Positions 17,513 to 26,043 of a stretch of 64,000 nt of DNA are shown here, piece after piece. Each line of letters opens with the position of its first letter. Position 1 is the stretch's first letter. Under the pieces are notes generated by a model. The model saw nothing but the letters and a program-made list of their open reading frames with translations, was not told where the DNA came from and made no database searches. Position numbers and translations under genes: made by a program. The DNA is from Limosilactobacillus reuteri subsp. reuteri (GTDB lineage: Bacteria; Bacillota; Bacilli; Lactobacillales; Lactobacillaceae): contig NC_009513.1 of assembly GCF_000016825.1 (NCBI RefSeq), positions 1,620,501-1,684,500 on the forward strand, written 5' to 3'.

Positions 17513-18070
17513 CTAAGCCCGTGACTTGTAGCTACCATCAGTAGTGTTGATGATTAACTTGTCACCGTTCTTGATAAATGCAGGAACGTTAACAACTAAA
17601 CCAGTTTCCATCGTAGCAGGCTTACCACCACCATCGATAGTAGCACCCTTAATCATTGGTTCAGTTTCAGCAACAGTTAATTCAACAGTAGTTGGTAATT
17701 CAACACCAATAATGTCGCCGTTAACAAAGTTTAAGATAACCTTCATGTTTTCAACAAGGTAGTTCTTGTCGTCACCAAGCAAGTCATGGTTTAAACTGTA
17801 TTGTTCGTAGCTTTCAAGGTCCATAAATACGGCTGAGTCACCTTCATCATAAAGGTATTGAGCAGAACGCTTGTCAACGTTAACTTGTTCAACCTTTTCA
17901 GATGGACGCATAGTAGTGTGGACAATTGAACCTGAACGGAGGTCTTGGATGTCCATTTGCATTAAAGTGTTACCCTTACCAGGCTTGTGGTGGTTGATTT
18001 GAAGAACCTTTAATAACTTACCGTCACGTTCAAAAACCATACCTTTTTTCAAATCAATTGTTTGAATCAT
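17513..18070 (-). CDS. efp: Translation elongation factor P
   Basis: A 185-residue EF-P with the three beta-barrel domains of the family. It relieves ribosome stalling at proline runs. The modified position is K32 in HHKPGKGN, the loop that reaches the peptidyl-transferase centre. Like Bacillus EF-P, it has lysine there, compatible with a lysine-linked modification or none. The C-terminal IINTTDGSYKSRA is typical. AAGGAG lies before the ATG, and the promoter at 18210-18237 leaves a leader of about 130 bases. The stop sits only 12 bases from the long palindromic repeat. Confidence 0.97.
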   Translation of the reverse strand: MIQTIDLKKGMVFERDGKLLKVLQINHHKPGKGNTLMQMDIQDLRSGSIVHTTMRPSEKVEQVNVDKRSAQYLYDEGDSAVFMDLESYEQYSLNHDLLGDDKNYLVENMKVILNFVNGDIIGVELPTTVELTVAETEPMIKGATIDGGGKPATMETGLVVNVPAFIKNGDKLIINTTDGSYKSRA

Positions 18071-18209
18071 AGTATAAAAACTCCTTCATATAAAACTGAA
18101 CTCTTTTACCGATTAATGGGACTTTGCTTTAAAGCAAGCCTTAATCTTTGGCTTCGTTCCGTGCCGTTAATCATAGATAGTTACCATCTATAATTTACAT
18201 TCACTATCT

Positions 18210-18237
18210 ATTGTATCACATTCCCTAATCACAACAA
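18210..18237 (-). promoter_or_regulatory. Sigma-A promoter of efp
   Basis: On the minus strand TTGTTG, a 16-base spacer and TACAAT are found about 140 bases before the start codon. Confidence 0.55.
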
Positions 18238-18263
18238 TAGCAGTTGTTAGGATGTTTTATCAA

Positions 18264-18316
18264 TAAAAAACTGTCTGCCTATTTCATAATTTTCAATAGA
18301 CAAACAGCTTTTTTCT
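18264..18316 (-). terminator. Terminator after the PTS-IIC-like gene
   Basis: AAAAAACTGTCTGCCTAT pairs imperfectly with AATAGACAAACAGCTTTTTT. The T run is present on both strands. Confidence 0.75.
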
Positions 18317-18329
18317 TTGATCGATACTT

Positions 18330-19439
18330 CTAAACTAGCTCAAGATGTAATTGCTTTTCACCGATGAATCCAGCGCGCTTAAGAACAAGGTAAAGAGCAA
18401 TTGAAAGAACAGCGGGTACTACCACGCCGAAAACCATGTATGTGCTGAACTGAGCCCAGCCACGTGATAAGTAAGCAATTGGTGCAATCAAGGAGTTTAG
18501 TCCCAATCCTCCTAAGGTCGATGTTGAACGGAAATCAAACAGAACTGTTGCAATTGGTGCACAAACAGCTGCTGAAACAACCGTTGGAACTAAAAGATAA
18601 GGATTGATGAGGAGATTGGAAAATTGAACTTTAGGGGTAACAAGTCCTTGGGCGATATTTGCGCCAAGGTTATTTTGCCGAAATGACATCGCAGTAAAAC
18701 CAACAAATTGAGCAGTAGTACCGATCAAGGCAGCCGCCGAAGAGATCGGATCAAGCATCAAGGCAACTGCCAAGGCTGCAGAAGAGGCAGGCGTCATCAG
18801 AAATAGGGCCCACACAACGGAAATTACCATTGATCCTAAAACTGGTGAAACTTGCATCGAATGCGCAATGTAGGCGGACACAGCAAGAAGCGCCGGCGTA
18901 ACAACTGCCGCAACGACTAGACCAAAACCGATCCCCACGGCTAACGCACCAAATGGAACAAGAACCATATCAAGTGGCGTCTTTCCAGTTAAATACTTAC
19001 CGACAAGAACAGCAACAAGTGCCGCTAAAACAGCAGAAACAGGTTGGCCAGTAGTAAGAACCGGTGCTCCCGCTGCCGCCGCAGTTACTTGCCCTGTTGC
19101 AGTCATTCCTTTAACCGCCGTATCAGTAAAATGAACACCATTTGATCCAACGGTAGCCGCTACCATTGATGCAAATGTAACTAATGTATTTGTGTTCATC
19201 TGTGAAGCAACCGCAACTCCAATAGCAGGCGCTAATAATGCTTGAGCCTCACCACCAATTAGGGTAAGGACATGGATACCTGTCAAGTTACCAATTGTTT
19301 GAGTTAATAATCCTCCTCCTAGAACGACCAAAATAGCATTAGCCACCGCCGCAAAAATTCGATAGGCCACTTCCTTGACCTTTGATGAATTTTGATAAGT
19401 TGCATTAGCTTTAGAATTGCTAACTCGATTTTCCATCAT
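18330..19439 (-). CDS. PTS_IIC_2-family membrane protein
   Basis: About 369 residues with eight or more membrane helices, Ala/Val/Gly-rich (FAAVANAILVVLGGGLLTQT, LLAPAIGVAVASQ, IAYLSRGWAQFSTYM). The architecture matches the PTS_IIC_2 group of IIC-like membrane proteins without linked IIA or IIB domains. No other PTS subunit lies nearby, so sugar transport by itself is doubtful; members have been proposed to act as transporters or regulators. The start at MMENRVSN follows AAGGAGG at five bases. A farther upstream start (19511) would add a basic segment without a ribosome site. It is monocistronic, with a terminator behind. Confidence 0.75.
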   Translation of the reverse strand: MMENRVSNSKANATYQNSSKVKEVAYRIFAAVANAILVVLGGGLLTQTIGNLTGIHVLTLIGGEAQALLAPAIGVAVASQMNTNTLVTFASMVAATVGSNGVHFTDTAVKGMTATGQVTAAAAGAPVLTTGQPVSAVLAALVAVLVGKYLTGKTPLDMVLVPFGALAVGIGFGLVVAAVVTPALLAVSAYIAHSMQVSPVLGSMVISVVWALFLMTPASSAALAVALMLDPISSAAALIGTTAQFVGFTAMSFRQNNLGANIAQGLVTPKVQFSNLLINPYLLVPTVVSAAVCAPIATVLFDFRSTSTLGGLGLNSLIAPIAYLSRGWAQFSTYMVFGVVVPAVLSIALYLVLKRAGFIGEKQLHLELV

Positions 19440-19740
19440 TAACGCCTCCTTATAATTTATTTTTTGTTTAATAATTGTTGTTAGTTTAATCGGCTCATAA
19501 TTAAAAGTCAATTATATTTCTAATTATATTTTAATGTTAATAAAATCTCTTATTTAATAAACATTTCATTCTCAATTACATCAAAAGAAAACCTTTTCAT
19601 AAAAATATATTAAAGCTTCATTAACAAGTGATAATTTTATCATTTGTTAATCGTTAAGTATTTCGTTCTTAATATATCACTAGGTAAAGAAATCAATCCT
19701 TTATTTAATCATTAAAATCAATTTTTATTATAACGCCGGT
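19440..19740. other. AT-rich intergenic stretch between IIC-like gene and IS30
   Basis: No reading frame with a ribosome site and no shared repeat was found. It presumably contains the promoter of the IIC-like gene. Confidence 0.5.
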
Positions 19741-20801
19741 TGTAAAATTAAGTTAGAAAAATAGAAAAGCCATTTGTGGTAGACTTTTGAATACCCCTAA
19801 ACAAAAGAAAGGAAACCACAAATGACTTACACCCATCTTACCACAAACGAGCTGACAATCATCGCCCATTCTTTCGTACAAAAGCTTAAAGCGTACCGAG
19901 TGGCCCAAATGATCAACCGTTGTGCCGAAACCGTTTATCGCGATTATCGTTACCTGGAAACCGGTGCCTCAATTGCTGATTATCAAGATCACTATATGCG
20001 TAATAAGCAACGTTGTGGCCGAAAACGTACTCAGTTGTCACTGGCTGAACTCGCTTATATCAACGACAAAATTGCCCGGGGGGGTGGACGCCTGATACCA
20101 TTATTGGGCGCGCTGAGCGCCCAATTAGTTGTAACCAGCGAACTCTTTACCGGATGTTTGAACGTGGCCAGTTCGGCTTCGATGTCCGTTCCTTGCCGAT
20201 GCGAGGTAAGCGGTACCCGAATGGCTATGTCGAGCGCCGCGGGAAGGCTGGCCAATTGGGGCGAAGTATTCACGAGCGTGACAAGGACTTTCCGCACTAT
20301 ACCACTGAATTTGGGCACCTTGAAGCTGATACCGTCCAAGGCAAAAAGCACCGAGGGGCGGTAATGACCCTGACCGAACGCCAATCGAAGGTCGAAATTG
20401 TACTCAATGTGCACGAAAAGACGGCTGATGCGATTAACCAACACTTAAGTCAGTGGCTTCGGAAATTCCCGCGGCACTTCTTCAAATCGATTACCTTTGA
20501 CAACGGAAAAGAATTCGCCGGCTGGCGCGAGATTGCCAATCAATTTGACCTTCACACTTACTTTGCCGAGGTTGGTGCTCCCAATCAACGAGGGCTGAAC
20601 GAAAACAACAACGGTCTTTTACGTCGGGATGGCTTAACGAAACAGCTAGATTTCCGCAATCTTCCTGATGAATTGGTAACCCAACTGATGAGTAAGCGAA
20701 ATAACCTGCCCCGTAAATCACTAGGCTATCGAACTCCATATGAAGTATTCATGTCTTGCGTCACTAATGAGCAACTATTTTCTTTCTAACTTAAATTGAC
20801 A
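19741..20801 (+). mobile_element. IS30-family insertion sequence, copy 1
   Basis: Left terminal TGTAAAATTAAGTTAGAAA and right terminal (reverse complement TGTCAATTTAAGTTAGAAAG) form imperfect inverted repeats 1.06 kb apart, the usual IS30 size. The same left end is found at 25875 and 31436. Exact ends may be a few bases farther out, since CGCCG precedes the left end in all three copies. Confidence 0.8.
19822..20789 (+). pseudogene. IS30 transposase, frameshifted at a G7 run
   Basis: The N-terminal part MTYTHLTTNELTIIAHSFVQ with an HTH continues to NDKIARG. At 20078-20084 seven G occur where the IS30 reading (ARGWTPDTIIGRAERPI) needs five, and the rest of the protein is in another frame. FGHLEADTVQGKKHRGAVMT, ITFDNGKEFAGW and NQRGLNENNNGLLRR carry the three catalytic acidic positions (DDE). 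All catalytic residues survive, so the element could be active if the G run is a sequencing error or is bypassed by slippage. Length otherwise fits IS30 (about 320 residues). Confidence 0.85.
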
Positions 20802-20935
20802 TTTCGGGAAATTAATTTTTTATCATCCTACTAATTTAAAGGTCAACAAAATTTATCCTTGGCATTGTTAAGAGCAAAATTAATAAAAAAACGAATGGTC
20901 GCTCTACGCTTAATACCATCCGCTACCACAATACA

Positions 20936-21061
20936 TTAGTCATTGCTTTTCGTTGTTTCTTTCGGTTGCTTCTTTGCAAATAAGTGATATACGAGTCGGG
21001 CAACCAGTGCTTGTAAAACAATCGTTACTACGCTTTGTGCAAGTTTTCTTACCCATTTCAT
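20936..21061 (-). CDS. 41-residue amphipathic membrane peptide
   Basis: An ATG frame with GGGAG eight bases upstream encodes MKWVRKLAQSVVTIVLQALV followed by ARLVYHLFAKK and a polar tail KETTKSND. One membrane-spanning or surface-lying amphipathic helix is predicted, with positive charges on both flanks. No family is recognised. It could be a small stress or regulatory membrane peptide, or a type I toxin-like peptide; no antisense antitoxin RNA was identified. Its ribosome site and the codon bias support translation. Confidence 0.5.
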   Translation of the reverse strand: MKWVRKLAQSVVTIVLQALVARLVYHLFAKKQPKETTKSND

Positions 21062-21225
21062 AATTTTAGCTCCCTTACTTAAATCATGCCTTGTAGTTAA
21101 ACCTAATCTTCTATCACTTTAATTATACTCGTTTCTTATTAATTTGTTTAATAGAAGTCTTTATCTTAAGATTAGATAAAATTATTAATTTTCATAATAA
21201 TCTTCAATTCATCAATATAAACGCA

Positions 21226-21270
21226 CAAAAAGCCCTTTTTATTCGATAATTGAGAATAAAAAGGGCTTAA
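21226..21270 (-). terminator. Terminator after the MetQ-like gene
   Basis: AAGCCCTTTTTATTC pairs with GAATAAAAAGGGCTT, a perfect 15-bp stem with an 8-base loop, 43 bases after the stop codon. Confidence 0.9.
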
Positions 21271-21312
21271 AATTACCACAATGTTGTCTTTTGGCTAATT
21301 ATAATTTTATTA

Positions 21313-22176
21313 TTAATTTTCTAGATAATTTAATGGCTTATCAACATTCACCTTTGTTCCTTGATACTTTTTAGCAATCCATTGTTGAATTTGCTTATTA
21401 TGGTAAAGCTTGACTAACTTCTTATATTCTTTATTATCACGGTTCTTCTTAGCAGTTGCTAAAACATTAATGTTATCCTTCGTGCTTTGATCAACTTTTT
21501 CGTGATAAATAGAATCTTTCAACACATTTAAATGACCAGTTAAAGCAATCGTATTACCGATTAATACTAAATCAGTTGACTTTAATACTCGTGGTCCGGT
21601 GGTATCATCAATTTCTTTAAATTGAAGGTTCTTTGGATTAGCCGCAATCTCATTGGTTCCACTTGTTGCCCCAAAGCCCGGCTTCAATTTTATCAAGCCT
21701 GCACTTTGTAAGAGCAAGAGGCCCCGCGCCGTGTTTGCTGGGTTATTAGCGATCGCAACTGTGGCACCATCCGGAATGTCTTTAACACTCTTATACTTAT
21801 CCGAATATAAGCCCATTGGTTCTAAATAGGTAGTTCCCATCGCCGCTAATTGTGCTTTCCTATTTTCCTTATTATAAGCTTGCAGATATGACCATGATTG
21901 GAAAGCATTTACGTCAATTTCACCACTAGCAGTCGCCCGGTTTAAAGCTACGGGATCAGTAAAGCTCTTGACCTTAATCTTCAAGCCTTCACTTTTGGCC
22001 TGTTTACTATTTGCAATGTGTTGCCAAACCTGGACATCTGGGCCAATCGTTCCAACAGTAATCTCATCGTTGCGGGTAAACCCACCATTAGCGCCCACAC
22101 TAAGTCCAGCTGCAACTAAAATCACTACTACAATACCAACAATCCACCAGCCGGTATGCTTTTTCTTTCTCATCAT
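21313..22176 (-). CDS. MetQ/NlpA-family substrate-binding protein
   Basis: About 287 residues of the NlpA/MetQ fold, which binds methionine for an ABC importer. EITVGTIGPDVQVWQHIA begins the mature domain near residue 37, and the DVNAFQSWSYLQAYN block and IPDGATVAIANNPANTARGL are diagnostic. The N-terminus has a basic KKKHTGWW and one hydrophobic segment but no lipobox cysteine, unlike typical MetQ. The start at MMRKKKHT follows AAAGGGG. MetN and MetP genes are not adjacent. It lies behind luxS, and one T-box transcript may cover both, which fits methionine-responsive control. Confidence 0.88.
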   Translation of the reverse strand: MMRKKKHTGWWIVGIVVVILVAAGLSVGANGGFTRNDEITVGTIGPDVQVWQHIANSKQAKSEGLKIKVKSFTDPVALNRATASGEIDVNAFQSWSYLQAYNKENRKAQLAAMGTTYLEPMGLYSDKYKSVKDIPDGATVAIANNPANTARGLLLLQSAGLIKLKPGFGATSGTNEIAANPKNLQFKEIDDTTGPRVLKSTDLVLIGNTIALTGHLNVLKDSIYHEKVDQSTKDNINVLATAKKNRDNKEYKKLVKLYHNKQIQQWIAKKYQGTKVNVDKPLNYLEN

Positions 22177-22291
22177 AACTACCCCTTTACTTTTGTTTTC
22201 GCTATTCGTCATAACTAGTCGCAATAGCCAACGGGATCCGACATGTCGTTATTCTCGAGAAATCCTTAGTCAGCGTTTACCAAAATTATTA

Positions 22292-22768
22292 TTAGTCAAC
22301 CACGTGGCGTTCAAATGGCTTATCTGAAATACCTTCATCAAGAATCTTCTTTGACCATTCCTTCGCAGAGAATAATGAATGATCACGGTAGTTACCGCAA
22401 GATTCAATCGTTGTTCCTTGAACATCTTCCCACTTAGTCTTGTAGGCAATTTCTTCAAGTGAAGACTTCAATGCCTTGGCAACTTCAGTAGTTGAGTGTT
22501 CACCCCATGTAATTAAGTGGAAACCAGTCCGGCAGCCAAATGGAGAGCAATCAATTACGCCACCCAAGCGGTCACGAAGCAAGCCAGCAAGCAAGTGTTC
22601 AATCGTATGCAAACCAGCAGTTGGAATTGCATTTTCATTTGGTTGAACTAACCGTAAATCATAGTTACTAATCTTATCTCCCTTTGGCCCTTCTTCAACA
22701 GTAATTAAACGAACGTAAGGTGCTTTAACCTTTGTGTGATCTAATGTAAAACTTTCAACTTTAGCCAT
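22292..22768 (-). CDS. luxS: S-ribosylhomocysteine lyase LuxS
   Basis: A 158-residue LuxS. It splits S-ribosylhomocysteine into homocysteine and DPD, the precursor of autoinducer-2, within the activated methyl cycle. The metal ligands H54 and H58 (GLHTIEHLL) and Cys near 126 (ESCGNYRDH) are present, as is the signature [23 protein letters not shown] stands before the ATG. The 340-base leader is a T-box riboswitch, so expression should respond to uncharged tRNA. Length is standard. Confidence 0.97.
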   Translation of the reverse strand: MAKVESFTLDHTKVKAPYVRLITVEEGPKGDKISNYDLRLVQPNENAIPTAGLHTIEHLLAGLLRDRLGGVIDCSPFGCRTGFHLITWGEHSTTEVAKALKSSLEEIAYKTKWEDVQGTTIESCGNYRDHSLFSAKEWSKKILDEGISDKPFERHVVD

Positions 22769-22813
22769 AGTAAAACTCTCCTTTTCTGCCTGATGAGGAT
22801 AAATCTTGGAACT

Positions 22814-23106
22814 AAAAAATCCCTAGGAACGGCAATCCAACCAATTCCTAGGGACGTCTAATATTCATTAACGTGATACCACCCTAATTTAGCCTTATCT
22901 CACAATAAGACCCGCAAAAAGTACATAAAAATACTCCAGCACGGTAACGGGTGCTAATCGCTTGCTGCTAACATGTATGCTCACAGCATCAGTCTGCTCC
23001 AAGACCATCTTCATTATTCGTCACCATACTAGTTCTCATCTTTCCTAGCTCTCTGTAATGGCATTAAATAATTACTCATCTTTTCTAAGCAATATCTAAT
23101 TTAATT
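22814..23106 (-). ncRNA. T-box leader upstream of luxS
   Basis: On the minus strand the leader contains AGGGTGGTATCACG (22886-22873), the T-box sequence that pairs with the acceptor end of uncharged tRNA. About 15 bases later comes a strong terminator hairpin (TCCCTAGGAA / TTCCTAGGGA at 22820-22855) with a T run. Upstream are structured stem I elements between about 22920 and 23090. ATG in the segment GACTGATGCTGTGAG (near 22985) is a candidate specifier codon, which would make it methionine-specific. The specifier assignment is by context and not by a computed fold. Confidence 0.85.
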
Positions 23107-23112
23107 GTAATT

Positions 23113-23141
23113 ATAATATCCTTATCCTTACTAATTGTCAA
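23113..23141 (-). promoter_or_regulatory. Promoter of the T-box/luxS transcript
   Basis: On the minus strand TTGACA, exactly 17 bases, then TATTAT. It places the transcript start about 340 bases before luxS. Confidence 0.75.
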
Positions 23142-23155
23142 CACATATTTCAAAA

Positions 23156-23842
23156 TTATTCACGATATAACATTCTTAACGTTTTAGCATCATTTTTAGT
23201 TATTCCGTTTTTGATATTTCGTGGGATCATCACACTATGCTCATATTCTGGAGCGTGGGCTAATCCAAGTGCATGTCCCAGTTCATGTTGTGCAACCTCA
23301 CTTCGAAATTCTTTATTAGTATAGTCTAACTGGTTAGGGTCCAAAGTTGAGGTTGCCTTATGCAAGGTATTCGTAGTCGGATCATATTCAGTCCGGGTTG
23401 AGCCGAGTTCAGATGTTGTATAGCCAACACCATTGTTTCCCGTATTATTTCGTGCTAGATCACCATCGGCCGCAATAATATTAGCCTTATCTTCGTTCTT
23501 AGTCCAGCGGATATGAACTGCTTTCGTCTTGTTCCACTTTTTGACCGCATCACGAAAAGCCCATTTTAATTTAGGATCAGCCGTTTCCATATAAATAGTA
23601 ATATTCTTTTTCTTCCACTTAAAGCCTTCAAGCGGTGTCGGTGTATTTTCTGGGATTCTTAGCCGGTCTGCATTTGGTCGTTGGCCACCATTAGAAAACT
23701 GAAAATCATTACTATTAGAAGAATCCTGGCTAAAAAATGATGATTGGAAGGGTTGAGAAGGCGCATCTGCATCAGCAAGGACATGATAATCGCCAATTCC
23801 AACCATGCCAGCGACTAAGAGTGCTACTAAAAATCGACGCAT
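23156..23842 (-). CDS. Secreted matrixin-family zinc metalloprotease
   Basis: A 228-residue protein with a signal peptide (MRRFLVALLVAGMVG, cleavage near ADA). A low-complexity linker is followed by a catalytic domain carrying HELGHALGLAH near residue 189, the extended zinc motif HExxHxxGxxH, and the downstream Met-turn SVMIPR. Matrixins cleave peptides outside the cell; a cell-wall or host-matrix substrate is possible. The segment WKKKNITIYMETADPKLKW opens the catalytic domain. There is no obvious pro-domain cysteine switch. It lies between a T-box promoter and a membrane protein gene; no partner is evident. Confidence 0.9.
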   Translation of the reverse strand: MRRFLVALLVAGMVGIGDYHVLADADAPSQPFQSSFFSQDSSNSNDFQFSNGGQRPNADRLRIPENTPTPLEGFKWKKKNITIYMETADPKLKWAFRDAVKKWNKTKAVHIRWTKNEDKANIIAADGDLARNNTGNNGVGYTTSELGSTRTEYDPTTNTLHKATSTLDPNQLDYTNKEFRSEVAQHELGHALGLAHAPEYEHSVMIPRNIKNGITKNDAKTLRMLYRE

Positions 23843-23865
23843 TTAATCATCCCCATTCCATAAAG

Positions 23866-24480
23866 TTAGAAATGACAACACGGTTCGAGGCGTTCCTGCC
23901 AGAAACTGACAATCCAGTTCTGAGAGAAAAAGCCGATCACCGTTCCAATATTAAAAGCAAAGATTGCATGATTTTTAAGAGAACATAACAAGATAATGAT
24001 AACGGGCAAGACAATGTTAAAGTATTTCGTGAATTTAAGACTGGCGCGCCGTTTTAAGTAGACTGTTAACTTATCGTGTGGATGAAAACAACAATCACAC
24101 TGTTGGTAAAGAGCATACCCGGCAAAGGCAATCACTAAGCCGAGTAGGTCAAAACCGAAGCGCAGGAAAATGTTCATCGTATCGATTCCCCAAAAGCGCC
24201 ATAAGTTCGCAAAAAGTTGCATTAAAATACTGTACGGAACTAAAAACGTTAATTCCCAGCCAAATTCTTTAGGGACAAATTCACCAACCAAAAGGATATT
24301 AAGGCCAATGACAAATAGTCCTTCTGTAAAAATCGTCTCTGTCATGTTCCAGCCCATCATATGCATAATATTGACGATGGAGGCTGGCCATGGCATACTC
24401 CCTAAGTTTGTTACAATCGTCATTGAATGACCAATTGAGTTTAAGACAATCGCCAGTGCTAAAAATACATACCGACGCAT
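23866..24480 (-). CDS. YczE/YyaS-like multi-spanning membrane protein
   Basis: About 204 residues with five or six predicted membrane helices. It starts MRRYVFLALAIVLNSIGHSM, has NLGSMPWPASIVNIMHMMGW near residue 27 and a second half beginning FGFDLLGLVIAFAGYALYQQ. The layout is like the YczE/YitT group of integral membrane proteins of unknown function. The Cys/His cluster QQCDCCFHPHDK in a loop is unusual and might bind metal. It is 23 bases upstream of the matrixin gene and probably co-transcribed with it. Confidence 0.65.
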   Translation of the reverse strand: MRRYVFLALAIVLNSIGHSMTIVTNLGSMPWPASIVNIMHMMGWNMTETIFTEGLFVIGLNILLVGEFVPKEFGWELTFLVPYSILMQLFANLWRFWGIDTMNIFLRFGFDLLGLVIAFAGYALYQQCDCCFHPHDKLTVYLKRRASLKFTKYFNIVLPVIIILLCSLKNHAIFAFNIGTVIGFFSQNWIVSFWQERLEPCCHF

Positions 24481-24584
24481 TTTTATCATCCCGTTTACGC
24501 TTATTCTCTATCACAGTATTTTAGCACGCTTATTGATTTTATGCGTTTATCTTGTCCTGAATTTTTGTAAGTATGCAAAAGAGA

Positions 24585-24718
24585 GTGGGAAATAACCTCC
24601 TCGACAAGGCGGTTGGCTAAGCTAGGACGATGATTAGCACAGCACGGGCTGATTATCGTTCGTACTTAGACTCGAGCCTTGTGGTTATTTTCCACGTTAT
24701 CTTTCTATTGTTCATAAA
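24585..24718 (+). repeat. Long palindromic intergenic repeat, copy 2
   Basis: This is the inverted copy of 17385-17500. Arms GGGAAATAACC and GGTTATTTTCC, CAAGGC/GCCTTG and CTAAG/CTTAG are kept. The central loop is about 18 bases longer than in copy 1 (GATGATTAGC pairing with GCTGATTATC). Compensating differences in the arms suggest the fold is under selection or the copies share a hairpin-based mobility. Confidence 0.8.
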
Positions 24719-24721
24719 AGT

Positions 24722-24766
24722 AGTTGAGGCTGAGAGAAAACAAAAATTTTCACCCAGCCCCTATTG
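24722..24766. terminator. GAGGCTG-type hairpin next to repeat copy 2
   Basis: GAGGCTGAGAGAAAA pairs with TTTTCACCCAGCC around a short loop, 20 bases after the stop of the alcohol dehydrogenase (24786). It is homologous to the 17345 terminator. Confidence 0.7.
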
Positions 24767-24785
24767 TTTCAATCAGTTTTAAATA

Positions 24786-25841
24786 TTAATCGCGTTCAAA
24801 GCCATCCATAATAATGTAAGACTTGATTGCTTCACGCTTATCCATTGCTTCATAAGCTTCTTGAATTTGGTCAAGGTCGAAGCTCTTAGTAAAGACCTTA
24901 CCAGGGTTAATGTCACCATCAAGAACAGCCTTCAACAATACGTCCTTGTCGTAAGTGGTTACTGATGCTGGACCACCGCCGACAATAGTGTTGTTGTAGA
25001 ATAGCACCGTCATGTCCATCTTTGGGGTATGAGGTAAGCCAACCCGACCAACGATGGTACCTGGACGGCCAACTTTCATGGCAGTATCAGTTGATTGTTC
25101 AGTACCAACGCATTCAAGGACAGCATCAGCACCGGCACCGTTAGTGAGTTCCATGATCTTTTGAACCGCTTCGTCACTACGTTCAGCAACATTGTCAGTA
25201 GCACCAAATTCCTTAGCAAGGGCTTGACGGTCAGCATGGCGACTAGTAGAAATGATCTTCTTAGCGCCCCGCATCTTAGCAGCAATAATCGCACAAAGGC
25301 CAACAGCACCGTCACCCATTACAACAACTGTATCACCATCACTAACGTTAGCAACTCGTGCAGCGTGGTAACCAGTAGCCATAACATCAGCAAGGGTTAA
25401 GAGGGACTTAAGCATTCCTTCACTGTAGTCACTTGGCTTGCCCGGAACTTTAACAAGCGCCCATTGACCGTGTTGGAACCGAACGTATTGAGCTTGCACA
25501 CCAGAGCTAAAGTTATCGTTGTGACTTTGGCAAGAACCATCGAAGCCCGCGCGACAAGCAGCACAGTGCCCACATCCATGAGTAAATGGAGCAATCACAA
25601 AGTCCCCAGGTTTGACAGTAGTGATATCTTCACCAACTTCTTCAACAATTCCAATTGCTTCATGGCCAGAGTTTTCAGAATCTTTTTCAACCGGATTAAT
25701 TCCTCGGAAGTTCCATAGGTCAGAACCACAAACACAGGTCCGCACTACCTTAATAATTACGTCATCAGGCTTTTCAATTGTTGGACGGTCAACATCAACA
25801 ATCTTCATTTGACCCGCCTTTTCAAAAATAGCTTTTTTCAT
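24786..25841 (-). CDS. Zinc-dependent alcohol dehydrogenase, probably NADPH-linked
   Basis: A 351-residue medium-chain dehydrogenase. Catalytic zinc ligands are in RTCVCGSDLW (near 36-40), SGHEAIG near 60, and a later acidic residue. Structural cysteines are in THGCGHCAACRAGFDGSC. The nucleotide fold reads VVMGDGAVGLCAIIAAKMRG near 171, and the next strand ends TSRHADR. The Ser-Arg-His set favours the 2'-phosphate of NADP. Homologues act on small or branched aldehydes such as 3-hydroxypropionaldehyde; the substrate here is unproven. It is monocistronic with AAGGAGG before the ATG. No regulator is adjacent. Confidence 0.9.
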   Translation of the reverse strand: MKKAIFEKAGQMKIVDVDRPTIEKPDDVIIKVVRTCVCGSDLWNFRGINPVEKDSENSGHEAIGIVEEVGEDITTVKPGDFVIAPFTHGCGHCAACRAGFDGSCQSHNDNFSSGVQAQYVRFQHGQWALVKVPGKPSDYSEGMLKSLLTLADVMATGYHAARVANVSDGDTVVVMGDGAVGLCAIIAAKMRGAKKIISTSRHADRQALAKEFGATDNVAERSDEAVQKIMELTNGAGADAVLECVGTEQSTDTAMKVGRPGTIVGRVGLPHTPKMDMTVLFYNNTIVGGGPASVTTYDKDVLLKAVLDGDINPGKVFTKSFDLDQIQEAYEAMDKREAIKSYIIMDGFERD

Positions 25842-25874
25842 TGAAACGACCTCCTTTTTTTATTATTCGCCGTT

Positions 25875-25933
25875 TGTAAAATTAAGTTAGAAAAAGCTGA
25901 TAACCTCGCCTGTTTGACATGGTTATCAGCTTT
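25875..25933 (+). repeat. Solo IS30-type end with hairpin
   Basis: CGCCGTTTGTAAAATTAAGTTAG is identical to the left ends of the IS30 copies at 19741 and 31436, but no transposase follows. Next to it AAAGCTGATAACC and GGTTATCAGCTTT (25893 and 25921) form a hairpin. The stretch to 26035 holds nothing else recognisable. This is a relic of an excised or truncated IS30. Confidence 0.65.
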
Positions 25934-26043
25934 CAAGTTTCAGATTTAATGTGTAAACTTGAAAGGGCACAGTACCTCTGCAGGCGTCATGATTTTTTAT
26001 TTATCGTTTTATCAATCGTTTAGCATTTCATTATATAAAAAAC

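Noticed and set aside
20055..20444. Minus-strand 129-codon frame inside the IS30 element
   Set aside because: Antisense to the conserved DDE region of the transposase.
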